From positions 62,001-126,000 of the forward strand of contig JAXMAF010000009.1 of NCBI GenBank assembly GCA_046350555.1: a stretch of DNA of 64,000 bases, written 5' to 3'. Under the pieces are notes generated by a model, which saw nothing but the letters and a program-made list of their open reading frames with translations, was not told the origin of the DNA and made no database searches. Source of the stretch: JAXMAF01 sp046350555 (lineage in GTDB: Bacteria; Planctomycetota; Phycisphaerae; Phycisphaerales; SM1A02). This document shows positions 42,969 to 52,891 of the stretch, piece by piece (within the stretch, counting starts at the first letter, position 1; every line of letters starts with the position of its first letter). A program made the translations under genes and the position numbers.

Positions 42969-43710
42969 TCAGCGCCCGACCAGCGCCACCATCTCGGCGA
43001 CGGCGGTGCGCATGCCGACGAAGAAGGCGCGGCTCACGATGGCGTGCCCGATGTGAAGCTCGGCGACGCCGCGGAGCGCGGCGATCGGCGCCACGTTGAC
43101 GTAGTTGAGCGCGTGGCCGGCGTTGAACTGCATCCCGCACCGCTGGATGAGCCGTCCAGCCCCGGCGATGCGCTCGAGCTCCTGCTGCACGAGCTCGTGC
43201 CGCACGTCGCGGCCGTGGTCGAAGAAGAGGTGGGCGAACGGGCCGGTGTGGACCTCGCAGACGTCGGCGCCGCACTCCGCGGCCGCCTCGACCTGGGCCG
43301 GCTCGGCGTCGATGAAGAAGCTCACGCCCATGCCCGCATCGCGCAGCCGGGCGACGACGCCGCGCAGGCGCCGCCGCTGCGCCGCGACGTCGAGCCCGCC
43401 CTCGGTGGTCACCTCCTGCCGGCCCTCGGGAACGAGCATCGCCATCTGCGGCTTGATCCGCCGCGCGATCGCGATCATCTCGTTCGTGGGCGCCCATCTC
43501 GAGGTTGAGCTTGACCGTCACGACATCCTTGAGCCGGCGCACGTCGTGGTCCTCGATGTGCCGCCGATCCTCGAGTGCAGGTGCACGGTGATCCCGAAGG
43601 GCGCCGCCGAGCCGCGCCTCGACCGCGGCGAAGACGGGGTCGGGCCGTGCAGCAAGCCGCGCCTGTCGGACGGTCGCGACGTGATCGATGTTGACGCAGA
43701 GATGGGGCAT
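42969..43710 (-). CDS. pdxJ: Pyridoxine 5'-phosphate synthase, frameshifted as read
   Basis: PdxJ closes the pyridine ring in vitamin B6 synthesis. N-terminus PHLCVNIDHVATVRQARLAA is diagnostic. A short out-of-frame segment (43578-43608) hides GITVHL and then returns to frame at EDRRHIEDHDVRRLKDVVTV. Near 43490 an extra C shifts NLEMGA away from TNEMIAIARRIKPQMAMLVP, and the rest (EGRQEVTTEGGLDVAAQRRR, VCEVHTGPFAHLFF, FNAGHALNYVNVAPIAAL) follows in the new frame to 42969. With these corrections the gene is full length. Compensating changes in one conserved gene look like sequencing indels rather than decay. Confidence 0.88.
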
Positions 43711-43967
43711 GGACGACCTTCGCTCGAACGGTACCCTACCAGCCCGTGGCGAAAGCCCATTCGGGTTGCGGCCGAGTGATCTCCAGAGCCCTGCGTCGCC
43801 GCCGCTTGCCGTAGATTCCGTGGAACATGGCCGCGCGGCGGCTCCTTGATCTGCGAAATCCTGCTCGCCCTCGCTGTCGAAGCACTTTCGCCACGGGCTG
43901 CTACTTCAACCCGACGCGCGGCTGCGCCCCGCCCCGGGCTCGAGATCGTTCCCGCGTACCCTCTGCC

Positions 43968-44642
43968 ATGACCGATTTCGACACTCGGCTCTCGCGACTG
44001 CATGCCGATCTCGTCTCCCAGGGCAGCCGAGTGCTCGACCTGGTGCTCCGGGCGGTCGAGAGCTACTTCGATCTCGACGCCGTGAAGGCGGCGGAGGTCA
44101 TCGCCTCCGACGACGTCGTCGACAAGGTCGACGTCGAGATCGAACGGGCGTCGATTCCACTGCTGGCGATGGGCGTGACCGACGAGTACTCGATCCGGTC
44201 CGTGCTCACGATCGTGAAGGTCAACAACGAGCTCGAGCGCATCGCCGACCTCGGCGTCACGATCGCCGAGGTGGTCGCGAAGTACGCCAAGCTCGAGGAG
44301 CGCACGCCGACGACGTTCCGCGTGATGGCCAACAGCGTGATCGGCATGCTGCGCGACGCCAACCGGGCGCTCGCCGACGGCAACGCGGCGCTCGCCCGGC
44401 AGGTGCTTCTCTTCGACGACACGGTCAGCCGCTTCAAGGAGGAGATCCTCCTGGACGCGCAGGAGAAGGTCGCCTCGGGCCGGCTGACCGTGCACTTCGC
44501 GTTCCGGCTGATGACGGTGACGAAGACGCTCGAGCGCATCGCCGACCACTGCACGAACATGGCCGAGCAGGTGATCTACCTCCAGAGCGGCAAGATCGTG
44601 AGGCATCGCCCGGAGGGATGGTCCGATCCCGAGACGGTGTGA
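43968..44642 (+). CDS. phoU: PhoU-family phosphate regulator
   Basis: 224 residues, the usual PhoU length, with two three-helix halves. Each half has the E-x3-D-x2-N/D-type metal motif region: NELERIADLGVTIAEV and KTLERIADHCTNMAEQVIYL. The beginning FDTRLSRLHADLVSQGSRVL is typical. PhoU modulates the Pst transporter and PhoR signalling; no pst or pho genes lie next to it here. The ATG at 43968 was chosen because the upstream frame (Arg-rich) is not family-like. It lies divergent from pdxJ. Confidence 0.9.
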   Translation: MTDFDTRLSRLHADLVSQGSRVLDLVLRAVESYFDLDAVKAAEVIASDDVVDKVDVEIERASIPLLAMGVTDEYSIRSVLTIVKVNNELERIADLGVTIAEVVAKYAKLEERTPTTFRVMANSVIGMLRDANRALADGNAALARQVLLFDDTVSRFKEEILLDAQEKVASGRLTVHFAFRLMTVTKTLERIADHCTNMAEQVIYLQSGKIVRHRPEGWSDPETV

Positions 44643-44794
44643 ACGAAGGCCGGCGCATCGGGCGCAGGCGACCACGATCGCCATGAGTGAGGGTGGACGG
44701 ATGGATGGGTGGCCGGTGCGCCCGTGCGTCGGTGCGCCGGCAGCCGGCACTCCTCCGCCGAGGCAACCGCGCGCCGCGGGTATCCTCTCCGCTC

Positions 44795-46228
44795 ATGCCA
44801 AACCGGCTGCCTGACATCCGCGCGCGGCTTCGCAGCCACGGGCAGGAGCACGTCCTGACCTTCGTCGACCGGCTTGCGCCGGCGCAGGTCGCGGCGCTCC
44901 TCGACCAGGTCGAGGCGATCAACTTCAACGAGCTCGACGAGCTGATCCGCACGCTCGTGCTCGCGAAGCCCGCGGTGGCGCTTCCCCCGACGCTCGAGCC
45001 CGCGACGTGCTACGCGCACGATGCGCGCAGCGCGGCGCGCCCCTGGGACCGCGACCGGTTCCGCGCCATCGGCGACGAGCTGCTGCGGCACGGCAGGGTC
45101 GCGGCGTTCACCGTCGCCGGCGGGCAGGGCACACGGCTGGGATGGAACGGACCGAAGGGAACGTTCCCCGCGACGGTGGTGATGGGCAAGCCGCTCTTCC
45201 GCGTCTTCGCCGAGCAGATCGTGGCCGCGCGGCGGCGATACGGCGTCCCGATCCCCTGGTACGTCATGACGAGTCCGCAGAACGACGCCGAGACGCGGCG
45301 CTTCTTCGCGGACAACAACTTCTTCGGCCTGCCGGTCGAGGACGTCTTCACGTTCCCGCAGGGCACCATGCCATCGATCGGACTCGATGGGAAGCTGCTT
45401 CTCGCGGCGCCGGGCGCGCTGGCCACGAACCCCGACGGCCACGGCGGCTCGATCAAGGCGCTGCGCACCAGCGGCGCCATCGAGGACATGGCCGCGCGCG
45501 GCATCGAGGCGATCTCGTACTTCCAGGTCGACAACCCGCTGGTGCACATCTTCGATCCGGTCTTCATCGGCCTGCACGCCGCGGCGCCGGACAGTTCCGC
45601 CGAGATGTCGAGCAAGATGGTCCCGAAGATCGCCCCCGACGAGAAGGTCGGCGTCTTCTGCCGGGCCGGCGGCCGGACGATGGTGCTCGAGTACTCCGAC
45701 CTGCCGCCGCGGCTGGCGCAGGAGCGCGACGCGCAGGGCGCGCTTCGGTTCGTCGCCGGGTCGATCGCCATTCACGTCATCGGCGTGCGCTTCGTCGAGC
45801 GGCTCACCGCCGACCGCGACCACTTCGGCCTGCCGTTCCATCGCGCCGAGAAGAAGGTTCCCTGCGTCGACCTCGCCACGGGACGGCTCGTCGAACCCGA
45901 TCGCCCCAACGCCATCAAGCTCGAGACGTTCGTCTTCGAGGCGCTGCCGCTGGCCGAGTCGTCGATCGTGTACGAGACGACGCGCACCGAGGAGTTCGCG
46001 CCGATCAAGAACGCCACCGGCGTCGACTCGCCGGCGACGTCGCACCAGTTGCAGAGCGACCGCGCCGGCGCGTGGCTCGCGTCGCGCGGCGTGTCGGTGC
46101 CGCGCCGCGCCGACGGCACGGTCGACGCGAGGATCGAGATCGAACCGCTCACGGCGCTCGACGCGGACGATCTCGCGCACGTGGCCCTTCCGCGCGAGGT
46201 CGCCCGCGGAGCGGAGCTGGTCCTGTAG
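44795..46228 (+). CDS. UDP-sugar pyrophosphorylase (UDP-GlcNAc/UAP1-like)
   Basis: 477 residues, the length and layout of eukaryotic-type UDP-N-acetylhexosamine pyrophosphorylases, which form UDP-GlcNAc from UTP and GlcNAc-1-P. The uridylyltransferase signature VAAFTVAGGQGTRLGWNGPK is at about residues 105-124. Also seen: IPWYVMTSPQNDAETRRFF, NPDGHGGSIKALRTSG, ISYFQVDNPLVHIFDP and FHRAEKKVPCVD. Substrate preference between GlcNAc and glucose cannot be read. The ATG at 44795 was chosen over the Arg-rich extension upstream. It sits 152 bp behind phoU. Confidence 0.88.
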   Translation: MPNRLPDIRARLRSHGQEHVLTFVDRLAPAQVAALLDQVEAINFNELDELIRTLVLAKPAVALPPTLEPATCYAHDARSAARPWDRDRFRAIGDELLRHGRVAAFTVAGGQGTRLGWNGPKGTFPATVVMGKPLFRVFAEQIVAARRRYGVPIPWYVMTSPQNDAETRRFFADNNFFGLPVEDVFTFPQGTMPSIGLDGKLLLAAPGALATNPDGHGGSIKALRTSGAIEDMAARGIEAISYFQVDNPLVHIFDPVFIGLHAAAPDSSAEMSSKMVPKIAPDEKVGVFCRAGGRTMVLEYSDLPPRLAQERDAQGALRFVAGSIAIHVIGVRFVERLTADRDHFGLPFHRAEKKVPCVDLATGRLVEPDRPNAIKLETFVFEALPLAESSIVYETTRTEEFAPIKNATGVDSPATSHQLQSDRAGAWLASRGVSVPRRADGTVDARIEIEPLTALDADDLAHVALPREVARGAELVL

Positions 46229-46303
46229 CGTCGTGGCTGGGCCGCGCAGCGCGCAGCCCCGGCGTGGCCGACGCGCCATCTCCACCTCCTACGCTCCGTG
46301 TCC

Positions 46304-47028
46304 ATGGCTGAACCGCGCCCGCCTGCGCCCCCGCCGCCGCCCGTTTCGGCGCTGGCCATCGTCGCCGTGGCGCTGAGTGCGGCGCTCTGCTGTCCGCTGG
46401 CGAGCCTGGCGGCGGCGGCGCTCGGGGTCGTCGCGCTCCTGCGCATCCACCGCTCCGAAGGGCGGCTGCGCGGGCAGGCGCTGGCGATCGCCGCCATCGC
46501 GGTCGCCGCCGGGTCGCTGATCCTCCAGAACGAGCTCGCCGCACGCTACGGCGAGGCCTTCGGCAAGCAGCTCGAGACGTCCGCCCGCGACCGCGTGGCC
46601 ACGCTCATGTACGCGGTCGAGCGCGGCGACACGGCGGGCTTCGGCGCGCTCTTCTCGAGCGTATCGCGCCACCGACCTCCGAGGCGATCGTCCGGTTCCG
46701 CGGGGAGACCGAGCGGCTATGGCCGCTACCGTGGCATGTCCATCGTGGCCAGCACCCCGGTGGCAACCCTCGCCGCGCCGACGATCACCATGGCCGTGAC
46801 CTTCTCGTTCGAACGGCGCGCGAGCCACCGGGCGCGGCCGTCTTCGCGTCGGACTGGCTCCTGCCGAGCGTGGACCTGCTCGAAGTCTCCATCGACGACG
46901 ACGCGGAAGGCGAGCTTCAAGCTGCCGTAGGCGTCGCGCCGACGGCCTGGTCGTCGCCGCTCGTTCGCGCCGGGCGCGGGTTGCCCCGTGGACGGGACTG
47001 GTGCCCGCAAATCGAACGTGCCGTGTAG
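46304..47028 (+). pseudogene. DUF4190-like membrane protein, frameshifted as read
   Basis: It starts MAEPRPPAPPPPPVSALAIV with two membrane helices (VAVALSAALCCPLASLAAAA, ALAIAAIAVAAGSLILQNEL), the DUF4190 arrangement, followed by a soluble domain (AFGKQLETSARDRVATLMYA). From about 46660 the coding signal moves between frames: TSEAIVRFRGETERLWPLPW, then TPVATLAAPTITMAVTFSFE, then AVFASDWLLPSVDLLEVSID and IERAV, stopping at 47028. Three small indels would restore it. The similar neighbour at 47041 suggests a tandem paralogue pair. Confidence 0.65.
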
Positions 47029-47040
47029 CATGTCGCCACC

Positions 47041-47824
47041 ATGAGCACCTACGACAGCGGCGCGGGATACGGCACCGGCTTTGGAACGGGCGGCGAGGGC
47101 GAGATCCCTCGCATGAGCGGCCTTGCCATCGCGGCGCTCGTCTGTGCGCTCATCTTCTGCATTCCGATCCTTCCACCGATCGGCGTGATCCTTGGACTGA
47201 TCGCGCTGGTCACGATGGTGGGCAAGTCCCATCTCCGCGGCCGCGGCATGGCGATCGCGGCGATCGTGCTCGGGCTGGCGTTCTCCATCGGGTGGGGCAT
47301 CTTCGCGTGGTTCTCGATCAACATCGGCTCGAAGGTCGTGACGCTGATGCGCGACACGCCGTCGCAGGCGATGCAGGCGGGTCTCGCGGGCGACGTGAAG
47401 CTCTTCCAGTCCAACTTCCACGGGCGCCGGGGCGACCCTGCCCGAGGCCGATGCGCAGGCGTTCCTGGACGAGGTCAAGAGCCGCTTCGGAACGCTCAAC
47501 GCGCTCGAGTTCGACGAGAAGACGCCGGTTCGCCCGCAGCCGGGACAGCCGACCGTCGACGCCCCCTACACCGCGAAGTTCTCGAGCGGCGACGTCAAGG
47601 CGAACGTCGAGCTGGTGATCATGGACGCGAAGACGGGCACCTTCATCTACAAGATCGGCTCCATCGAGTTCGTCGACTCCAAGCGCGGCAACCTGCGTCC
47701 CGCCGCTGCCGAAGCCACCCGGCGTTTCCTCGCCGCCGAAGGTCGACACCCCAGCCGACGCCGCGCCGGCCGCCGAAGCGCGGGCAAGGGCTGCCGCGGG
47801 AGCGCCGAGGCGGCGGGCGCATGA
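47041..47824 (+). CDS. DUF4190-like membrane protein, one frameshift as read
   Basis: It starts MSTYDSGAGYGTGFGTGGEG, then two helices (MSGLAIAALVCALIFCIPIL, GMAIAAIVLGLAFSIGWGIF). Near 47421 one extra G in CACGGGCGCCGG shifts the frame; the continuation reads ATLPEADAQAFLDEVKSRFG, ANVELVIMDAKTGTFIYKIG and SIEFVDSKRGNLRP. It ends at 47824, overlapping the ATG of mlaF as ATGA. Function unknown. The overlap with the ABC-transporter gene suggests co-expression. The indel is probably an assembly error. Confidence 0.7.
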
Positions 47825-48786
47825 GTGGCGGCGGTCTCGACGCCCGGGCGACCGGATCGACTCCCAGTTCGGCCCCGTCGCTGGCTCCGCCCGACCCGTC
47901 GTCGCGCGAGCCGGTGATCCGTGCGAGGCCCGTCAAGCGGTTCGGCGACCAGGTGGTGCTCGACGGCGTGGACCTCGACGTCATGCCGGGCGAGACGGTC
48001 GTCATCATGGGCGGCTCGGGGTCGGGCAAGACCACGATGCTCCGGCACCTGATCGAAAGCGCTGCTGCCCGACGCCGGATCGATCAAGGCCTCGGCAAGG
48101 ACCTGGCGACGCTCGACGACGAAGGCATGAACGGCGTGCGCCGGCGCTTCGGCATCCTGTTCCAGTCGGGCGCCCTGTTCAATTCGATGACCCTCGCCGA
48201 GAACGTCGCCCTGCCGCTCCAGGAGCACACGCAGCTCGACCAGGGAATCATCGACATCCAGGTCAAGATCAAGCTCCAGCTCGTCGGCCTGCGCGAGCAT
48301 GCCGACAAGTTCCCCGCGCAGATCTCCGGCGGCATGAAGAAGCGCGCGGGGCTCGCGCGGGCGCTCTCGCTCGATCCAGCACTGCTCTTCTACGACGAGC
48401 CGTCGGCGGGGCTCGACCCGGTCACGAGCGCCGAGATCGACCAGCTCATCCTCGACCTCTCGCGCAAGCTCGGCGTGACGAGCGTCGTCGTGACGCACGA
48501 GATGGATTCCGCTTTCACCGTCGCCGACCGCATGGCGATGTTCGACAAGGGACGGATGCTCAAGGTCGCGCCGCGCGCCGAGTTCGAACGGCTGCGCGCC
48601 CTCTCGCGCGAGGAGATCGCCAAGCTCCCGGTGGACGACCAGATCGTCCACCAGTTCGTGCGCGGCGATCCGATCGGGCCGATCACGGAGCGCAAGGAGG
48701 CGACGGACTACGCCGAGGACCTGCTCGGCGAGGTTCCACACGCGACCCAGCGGGCCCCCTCCGTCGAGGCGACGCGGATCGCGTGA
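47821..48786 (+). CDS. mlaF: MlaF-type ABC transporter ATP-binding protein
   Basis: 321 residues. ATPase of the Mla phospholipid-transport system. Walker A GGSGSGKTT, the segment FGILFQSGALFNSMTLAENV, ABC signature ISGGMKKRAGLARAL and Walker B ALLFYDEPSAGLDPVTSAEI are present, together with VVVTHEMDSAFTVADRMA. Residues about 79-90 (ESAAARRRIDQG) are nonsense, but the +1 frame there reads ALLPDAGSIK, the normal family text, so two compensating indels are likely. It is preceded by an overlapping DUF4190-like gene and followed 34 bp later by mlaD. No mlaE permease gene is adjacent. Confidence 0.9.
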   Translation: MSGGGLDARATGSTPSSAPSLAPPDPSSREPVIRARPVKRFGDQVVLDGVDLDVMPGETVVIMGGSGSGKTTMLRHLIESAAARRRIDQGLGKDLATLDDEGMNGVRRRFGILFQSGALFNSMTLAENVALPLQEHTQLDQGIIDIQVKIKLQLVGLREHADKFPAQISGGMKKRAGLARALSLDPALLFYDEPSAGLDPVTSAEIDQLILDLSRKLGVTSVVVTHEMDSAFTVADRMAMFDKGRMLKVAPRAEFERLRALSREEIAKLPVDDQIVHQFVRGDPIGPITERKEATDYAEDLLGEVPHATQRAPSVEATRIA

Positions 48787-48819
48787 CGTCCCGCCGATTG
48801 CGTGGTATCAATCCGTCCC

Positions 48820-50133
48820 ATGGCGAACCGTTCCGAACGCACTCGCAACAACGTCAAGGCGGGCGTGTTCGTCTCCGCCGGCATCGTGCTGATGCTGGTC
48901 GTCGCCATGATCCTCGGCGACGCGGGACGCCTCCTCACGCCGCGCACCCGGTACATCCTGCGGTTTCCGCTGGCCGCGGGCGTCGAAGGGCTCTCCACGG
49001 GCTCCCCCGTCCGCGTCGGCGGCCTCGAGCGGGGCCGCGTCCTCTCGGTCGTCCCGGAGAGCGACGGCGATCTGGTCAAGGCGATGCTCGTCGACTTCGA
49101 GCTCGATCGCGACATCGCCCTCTTCAACGACGCGGATGCCGACCGGATCGCGCCGCTCCTCGGCGGCACCGCGGCGATCAACTTCAGCGACGTCGGCGAT
49201 CCGGCCAAGGGCACGCGGCTCGGCGCCGGCGACGTGCTCGACATCCGCGACACCCCGGGCGGCGCGATGCGCCGACTCCTCGGCGACGAAGGCGCGGCGC
49301 GGCTCGCGTCGATCATGCGCAACCTCGACGAGACCCTGGCGTCGGCCCGCGCCGACTACGCGCGGGTCGTCACGCCGGTGCTCGACAAGATCGACGCGGC
49401 GGTCACCGACGCCCGCGACCTCGTCGCCAGCGTGCGCCGCGACTACCCCGGCTGGAGCGAGAAGATCGGCTCGACGCTCGGCAACGTCGACACGGCGTCG
49501 GCCAAGCTCGATCCCCTGCTCGACGACGGACGGACGATGATCGCCGACATCCGCGGAACCGTCGGCGACGCCCGCGCTATCCTCACCGACAACCGAACGC
49601 GGATCGACGAGCTGATCGAGAACGTGCGCGTCGCCAGCGGCGACATCCGGGCGATCTCCGAGCGGACCAAGAACGAGATCGTCAGCCGGGTGGTCGCGCT
49701 GCTCGACCAGGGCAGTCGCGGACTCGACGCCTTCACGTCGGTCGCCCAGCGGCTCAGGCAGGAGATCGACGCCGCCGGCCCGCAGCTCGACCGCATCCTC
49801 GCCGATGCGCGCCTCACCTCGCAGCAGCTCAAGCTCACCTCGATCGAGGTGCGCCGCGCACCATGGCGGCTGCTCTACCGACCAAGCGACAAGGAACTGG
49901 ACAACGAACTCCTCTACGACGCGGCCCGGAGCTTTGCGCTCGCCGCGGGCGAGCTCGAATCGACGTCGCAGTCGCTCGATCGCGTGCTGACGCGCGACGG
50001 CGACCTGCTGCGCACCCAGCCCGAGCAGGCCGAGCGGATCCGGAGTCTCCTCAACGATTCGCTCCAGCGCTTCGAGGCCGCGCAGCAGCGTCTCTTCACG
50101 ATCCTCGTCGATGACGCGAAGAAGAAGGAGTGA
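48820..50133 (+). CDS. mlaD: MlaD/MCE-domain protein
   Basis: 437 residues from the ATG at 48820. A single N-terminal helix (AGVFVSAGIVLMLVVAMILG) anchors a periplasmic MCE domain (RFPLAAGVEGLSTGSPVRVG, GLERGRVLSV), which carries lipids between membranes in Mla systems. A long coiled helical tail follows (NLDETLASARADYARVVTPV, IDAAVTDARDLVASVRRDYP, LDRILADARLTSQQLKLTSI) that could form a bridge or channel. It is encoded 34 bp behind mlaF. A shorter start at 48802 is less likely. Confidence 0.9.
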   Translation: MANRSERTRNNVKAGVFVSAGIVLMLVVAMILGDAGRLLTPRTRYILRFPLAAGVEGLSTGSPVRVGGLERGRVLSVVPESDGDLVKAMLVDFELDRDIALFNDADADRIAPLLGGTAAINFSDVGDPAKGTRLGAGDVLDIRDTPGGAMRRLLGDEGAARLASIMRNLDETLASARADYARVVTPVLDKIDAAVTDARDLVASVRRDYPGWSEKIGSTLGNVDTASAKLDPLLDDGRTMIADIRGTVGDARAILTDNRTRIDELIENVRVASGDIRAISERTKNEIVSRVVALLDQGSRGLDAFTSVAQRLRQEIDAAGPQLDRILADARLTSQQLKLTSIEVRRAPWRLLYRPSDKELDNELLYDAARSFALAAGELESTSQSLDRVLTRDGDLLRTQPEQAERIRSLLNDSLQRFEAAQQRLFTILVDDAKKKE

Positions 50134-50285
50134 GGACGACGTGAAGACGGAGCGATCGATCGCGCCCGGCCGTATGCGGCGCGACATCCTCCGGATTCCG
50201 CCGGAAGCCGCCATCGGAGCAATCTGGTGGTGGGTCGGCACGTTGCACTCCGACGACGCAACCGCGGCAACGCTTTGCGGAACAA

Positions 50286-51860
50286 GTGGGCGTCGAACGG
50301 CGGGAGCCCGGGCGACCGGCCGCCGAGCCGTCTGGGACGGACGAGCAAGCGAGCTTCTTGATCATGGGACGCGTGGTGGGCATCCTCGCAGGCGTGACCT
50401 TCCTCGCGGCAGCGACCGCGGCGTCGTGCCTCTCCGGCCTCGCCCCGTCCAAGCTGGCGGGCGGCTTCGCCGAGGGACTCGCGGGCGGCGTGGCGACTGG
50501 ACACAACACGGCCCATGCCGGCGGCACCTCGACGGCCACCGCTCCGGCAAACCCTGCCGCCACTTCCGAACACACTCCAAACACGATCGAGGATGCTTCC
50601 GATGTCGCCGGCGCGAGCGGATCGGTCGACGCGCCTCGGCACGCGGATGCGGCGAACACCCGCTTCTCGCTCGATCCACTCCTGCGCGGGGTCGCCCGCA
50701 CCCTCGGGATGCCGGCACCCCCCACCACCCGATGGTCGCTTGATCTGCAACCGCTCCTCCAGGCGCTCGGCCTCGTGAACCTCGGCAAGTCCACCGGCGG
50801 CATCGTCTCGCTCGGCGTCGAGGATGGCGGCGTCTCGATGCGCTTCGATCCCAGCGCCATCGGTCGCGCGTGGCACGGCGCGCTCGAGGCGATGGACTCG
50901 CTGTGGAAGGATGGGACCGAGCAGCTCGCCATGCTTCCCGTCTGGGGACTCCGCTTCCTCGACGGCGACGAACCATCGCGCCTCCCGCGCGGCGACGCGA
51001 TGCCCGATCGCGTGGTCGTTCTCGTGCACGGCCTCGACGATCCGGGTTGGATCTGGGATCAGCTCGCGCCGGCCCTGCGCGCGTCGGGCCAGTGCGCCGT
51101 GGCGTTCGAGTATCCCAACGATGGCCCGATCGCCGCCTCGGCGGACTTCTTCGGCGAGGCGATGACCAAGCTCCGCACCGACGGCGTGCGACACGTGGAC
51201 ATCGTGACGCACTCGATGGGTGGGCTTGTCGTGCGCGACACGCTCACGCGCGACGCGTGGTATGCGGGCGACGGACGAAGCGCCGATGGCCGGCTGCCCT
51301 CGGTGGACCGCGTGATCCTGGTCGCGCCGCCGAACCACGGCGCGGCGATCGCCACGCTCCAGCCGCTCTCCGAGGTGAAGGACCAGGCCATCCGCTTCCT
51401 GCGCGGCACCGCACGCTGGAACGGCGCCGCGCTCGACGGTCACGGCGAGGCGGCCCGCGACCTTCAACCGGACTCGGCGTTCCTCGCGGACCTCAACTCG
51501 AGACCGATGCCGCGCGGCGTGCGGTTCACCATCATCGAGGGATGCCTCGCTTCCACGCCGGCCTCGACCGGAACCTCAGGCGACCCGATCGCCTGTCGCG
51601 ACGGCGGTGCCGCCCCGGACGCGCTGCACGATCCCGCCGGCGCCGCCCGCGCCTTCTGCCGGACCGCCACGGTCGACGTCGAGCGAACGGTCAGTTCGTG
51701 GATCGGGGACGGCCTGGTCACGACCGATTCGTCGCGATTGGATGGCGTCGACGACGTCGTGGTCGTGCGCGGCAACCACCAGTCGGTGCTGCGGACCTGG
51801 GTGCCCGGGCGCGTCGCGCCGGCGATCCCGGTGATCGTCGATCGCCTGCGGCAGCGGTGA
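50286..51860 (+). CDS. Exported lipase-like alpha/beta hydrolase
   Basis: 524 residues from a GTG at 50286; an ATG at residue 27 is just before the membrane segment (VVGILAGVTFLAAATAASCL) and may be the real start. A low-complexity Ala/Thr/Gly linker follows. The hydrolase domain has RVVVLVHGLDDPGWIWDQLA, the nucleophile elbow VDIVTHSMGGLVVRD (GxSxG-like, H-S-M-G-G) and VILVAPPNHGAAIATL, typical of lipases and PGAP1-like esterases. Lipid or ester substrates are likely but cannot be named. The TGA stop is also the insertion point of MITE copy G. Confidence 0.8.
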   Translation: MGVERREPGRPAAEPSGTDEQASFLIMGRVVGILAGVTFLAAATAASCLSGLAPSKLAGGFAEGLAGGVATGHNTAHAGGTSTATAPANPAATSEHTPNTIEDASDVAGASGSVDAPRHADAANTRFSLDPLLRGVARTLGMPAPPTTRWSLDLQPLLQALGLVNLGKSTGGIVSLGVEDGGVSMRFDPSAIGRAWHGALEAMDSLWKDGTEQLAMLPVWGLRFLDGDEPSRLPRGDAMPDRVVVLVHGLDDPGWIWDQLAPALRASGQCAVAFEYPNDGPIAASADFFGEAMTKLRTDGVRHVDIVTHSMGGLVVRDTLTRDAWYAGDGRSADGRLPSVDRVILVAPPNHGAAIATLQPLSEVKDQAIRFLRGTARWNGAALDGHGEAARDLQPDSAFLADLNSRPMPRGVRFTIIEGCLASTPASTGTSGDPIACRDGGAAPDALHDPAGAARAFCRTATVDVERTVSSWIGDGLVTTDSSRLDGVDDVVVVRGNHQSVLRTWVPGRVAPAIPVIVDRLRQR

Positions 51861-51963
51861 TATGGAGTCCAGTCGACCTCCATGCGTTCGACCCCTCGCC
51901 CACCGCGGCGTTTCACGGCGGGATTGGGTTGGATGGGGCGCGTGAATCAACGGGGACGCGTCT
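51860..51963 (+). mobile_element. MITE-like element, copy G (104 bp) in a stop codon
   Basis: Begins ATATGGAGTCCAGTCGACC and ends GGGGACGCGTCT. G flanks both sides in a TGA context, and the element's first A completes the upstream gene's stop codon. Confidence 0.82.
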
Positions 51964-51993
51964 GACGGCCCGCCGTCGCGCCAACGATCGTCG

Positions 51994-52848
51994 GTGCCGA
52001 CGTTCGTCGACATCGTCGATGCCCTGGACGAGCGAGTCGCGCCCTTCCGCGATGTGCGCGACCGCGACCTGCGCGGACGCGACGGCACGTTCCTCGTCGA
52101 GTCGGCGAGGATCGTTCGGCGGCTGCTTGGAACCCCCTTCCGAGTGCGCTCGCTCCTGCTGACGCCGCGCCGCAGGCAGGAGCTTCTCGACGTGCTCTCG
52201 GCCCTGCCCGAGGCGATCACGATCAACGTCGCCGACGAGGCCGTGCTCGGCGCCATCAGCGGCTACCACGTGCACGGCGGCGCGCTGGCGATCGTCGAGC
52301 GTCCGTCGTGGCGGGAGCTGACGACCACGGCGCTGCTCGATCGCGTGGTCGTCGGCGCCCGCCGCACGCTCGTGGCGCTGGCCGGCGTGACGCACATGGA
52401 CAACGTCGGCTCGATCTTCCGCAGCGCCGCCGGACTCTCGTGCGACGGCGTCATCCTCGACGACCGCTGCTGCGATCCGCTCCTGCGCAAGCCGATCCGC
52501 GTGGCGATGGGCCACTCGCTCACGACGCCCTTCGCCCAGACCCGCGACCTGCTCGCCGACCTGCGCCTGTTGCGCGATGCCCACGGCTTCGCCGTCGTCG
52601 GCGCGGAGTCGCGCGAACACCCCGCCGCGGCGGCGCGGATCAGGCCGCTGTGCGAGCTGCCTCGCCGTGATCGCGTCGTGCTCCTCTTCGGCAACGAGGG
52701 CCATGGCCTCGATGCGGAGCTGATCGATGGCTGCGACGCGCTCGTCGAGATCCCGATGCGCCGCGAGGTGCCGTCGCTCAACGTGGCCGTCGCCGCGGCG
52801 ATCGTGATGTACGAGCGCAGCCGTTCAACGGAAGCGGGTGCCTGTTGA
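51994..52848 (+). CDS. TrmH/SpoU-family RNA methyltransferase
   Basis: 284 residues, a 2'-O-methyltransferase acting on rRNA or tRNA with S-adenosylmethionine. The N-terminal substrate-binding region (GTFLVESARIVRRLLGTPFR) is followed by the SPOUT knot: motif 1 THMDNVGSIFRSAAGL, motif 2 VVLLFGNEGHGLDAELIDGC, and motif 3 IPMRREVPSLNVAVAAAIVM. The start is a GTG at 51994, 31 bp behind MITE copy G. RNA target unknown. Confidence 0.9.
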   Translation: MPTFVDIVDALDERVAPFRDVRDRDLRGRDGTFLVESARIVRRLLGTPFRVRSLLLTPRRRQELLDVLSALPEAITINVADEAVLGAISGYHVHGGALAIVERPSWRELTTTALLDRVVVGARRTLVALAGVTHMDNVGSIFRSAAGLSCDGVILDDRCCDPLLRKPIRVAMGHSLTTPFAQTRDLLADLRLLRDAHGFAVVGAESREHPAAAARIRPLCELPRRDRVVLLFGNEGHGLDAELIDGCDALVEIPMRREVPSLNVAVAAAIVMYERSRSTEAGAC

Positions 52849-52891
52849 CTCTCGCCCCCCAACCAACGCAAGCCCGCCGCGACGCGCCCGT

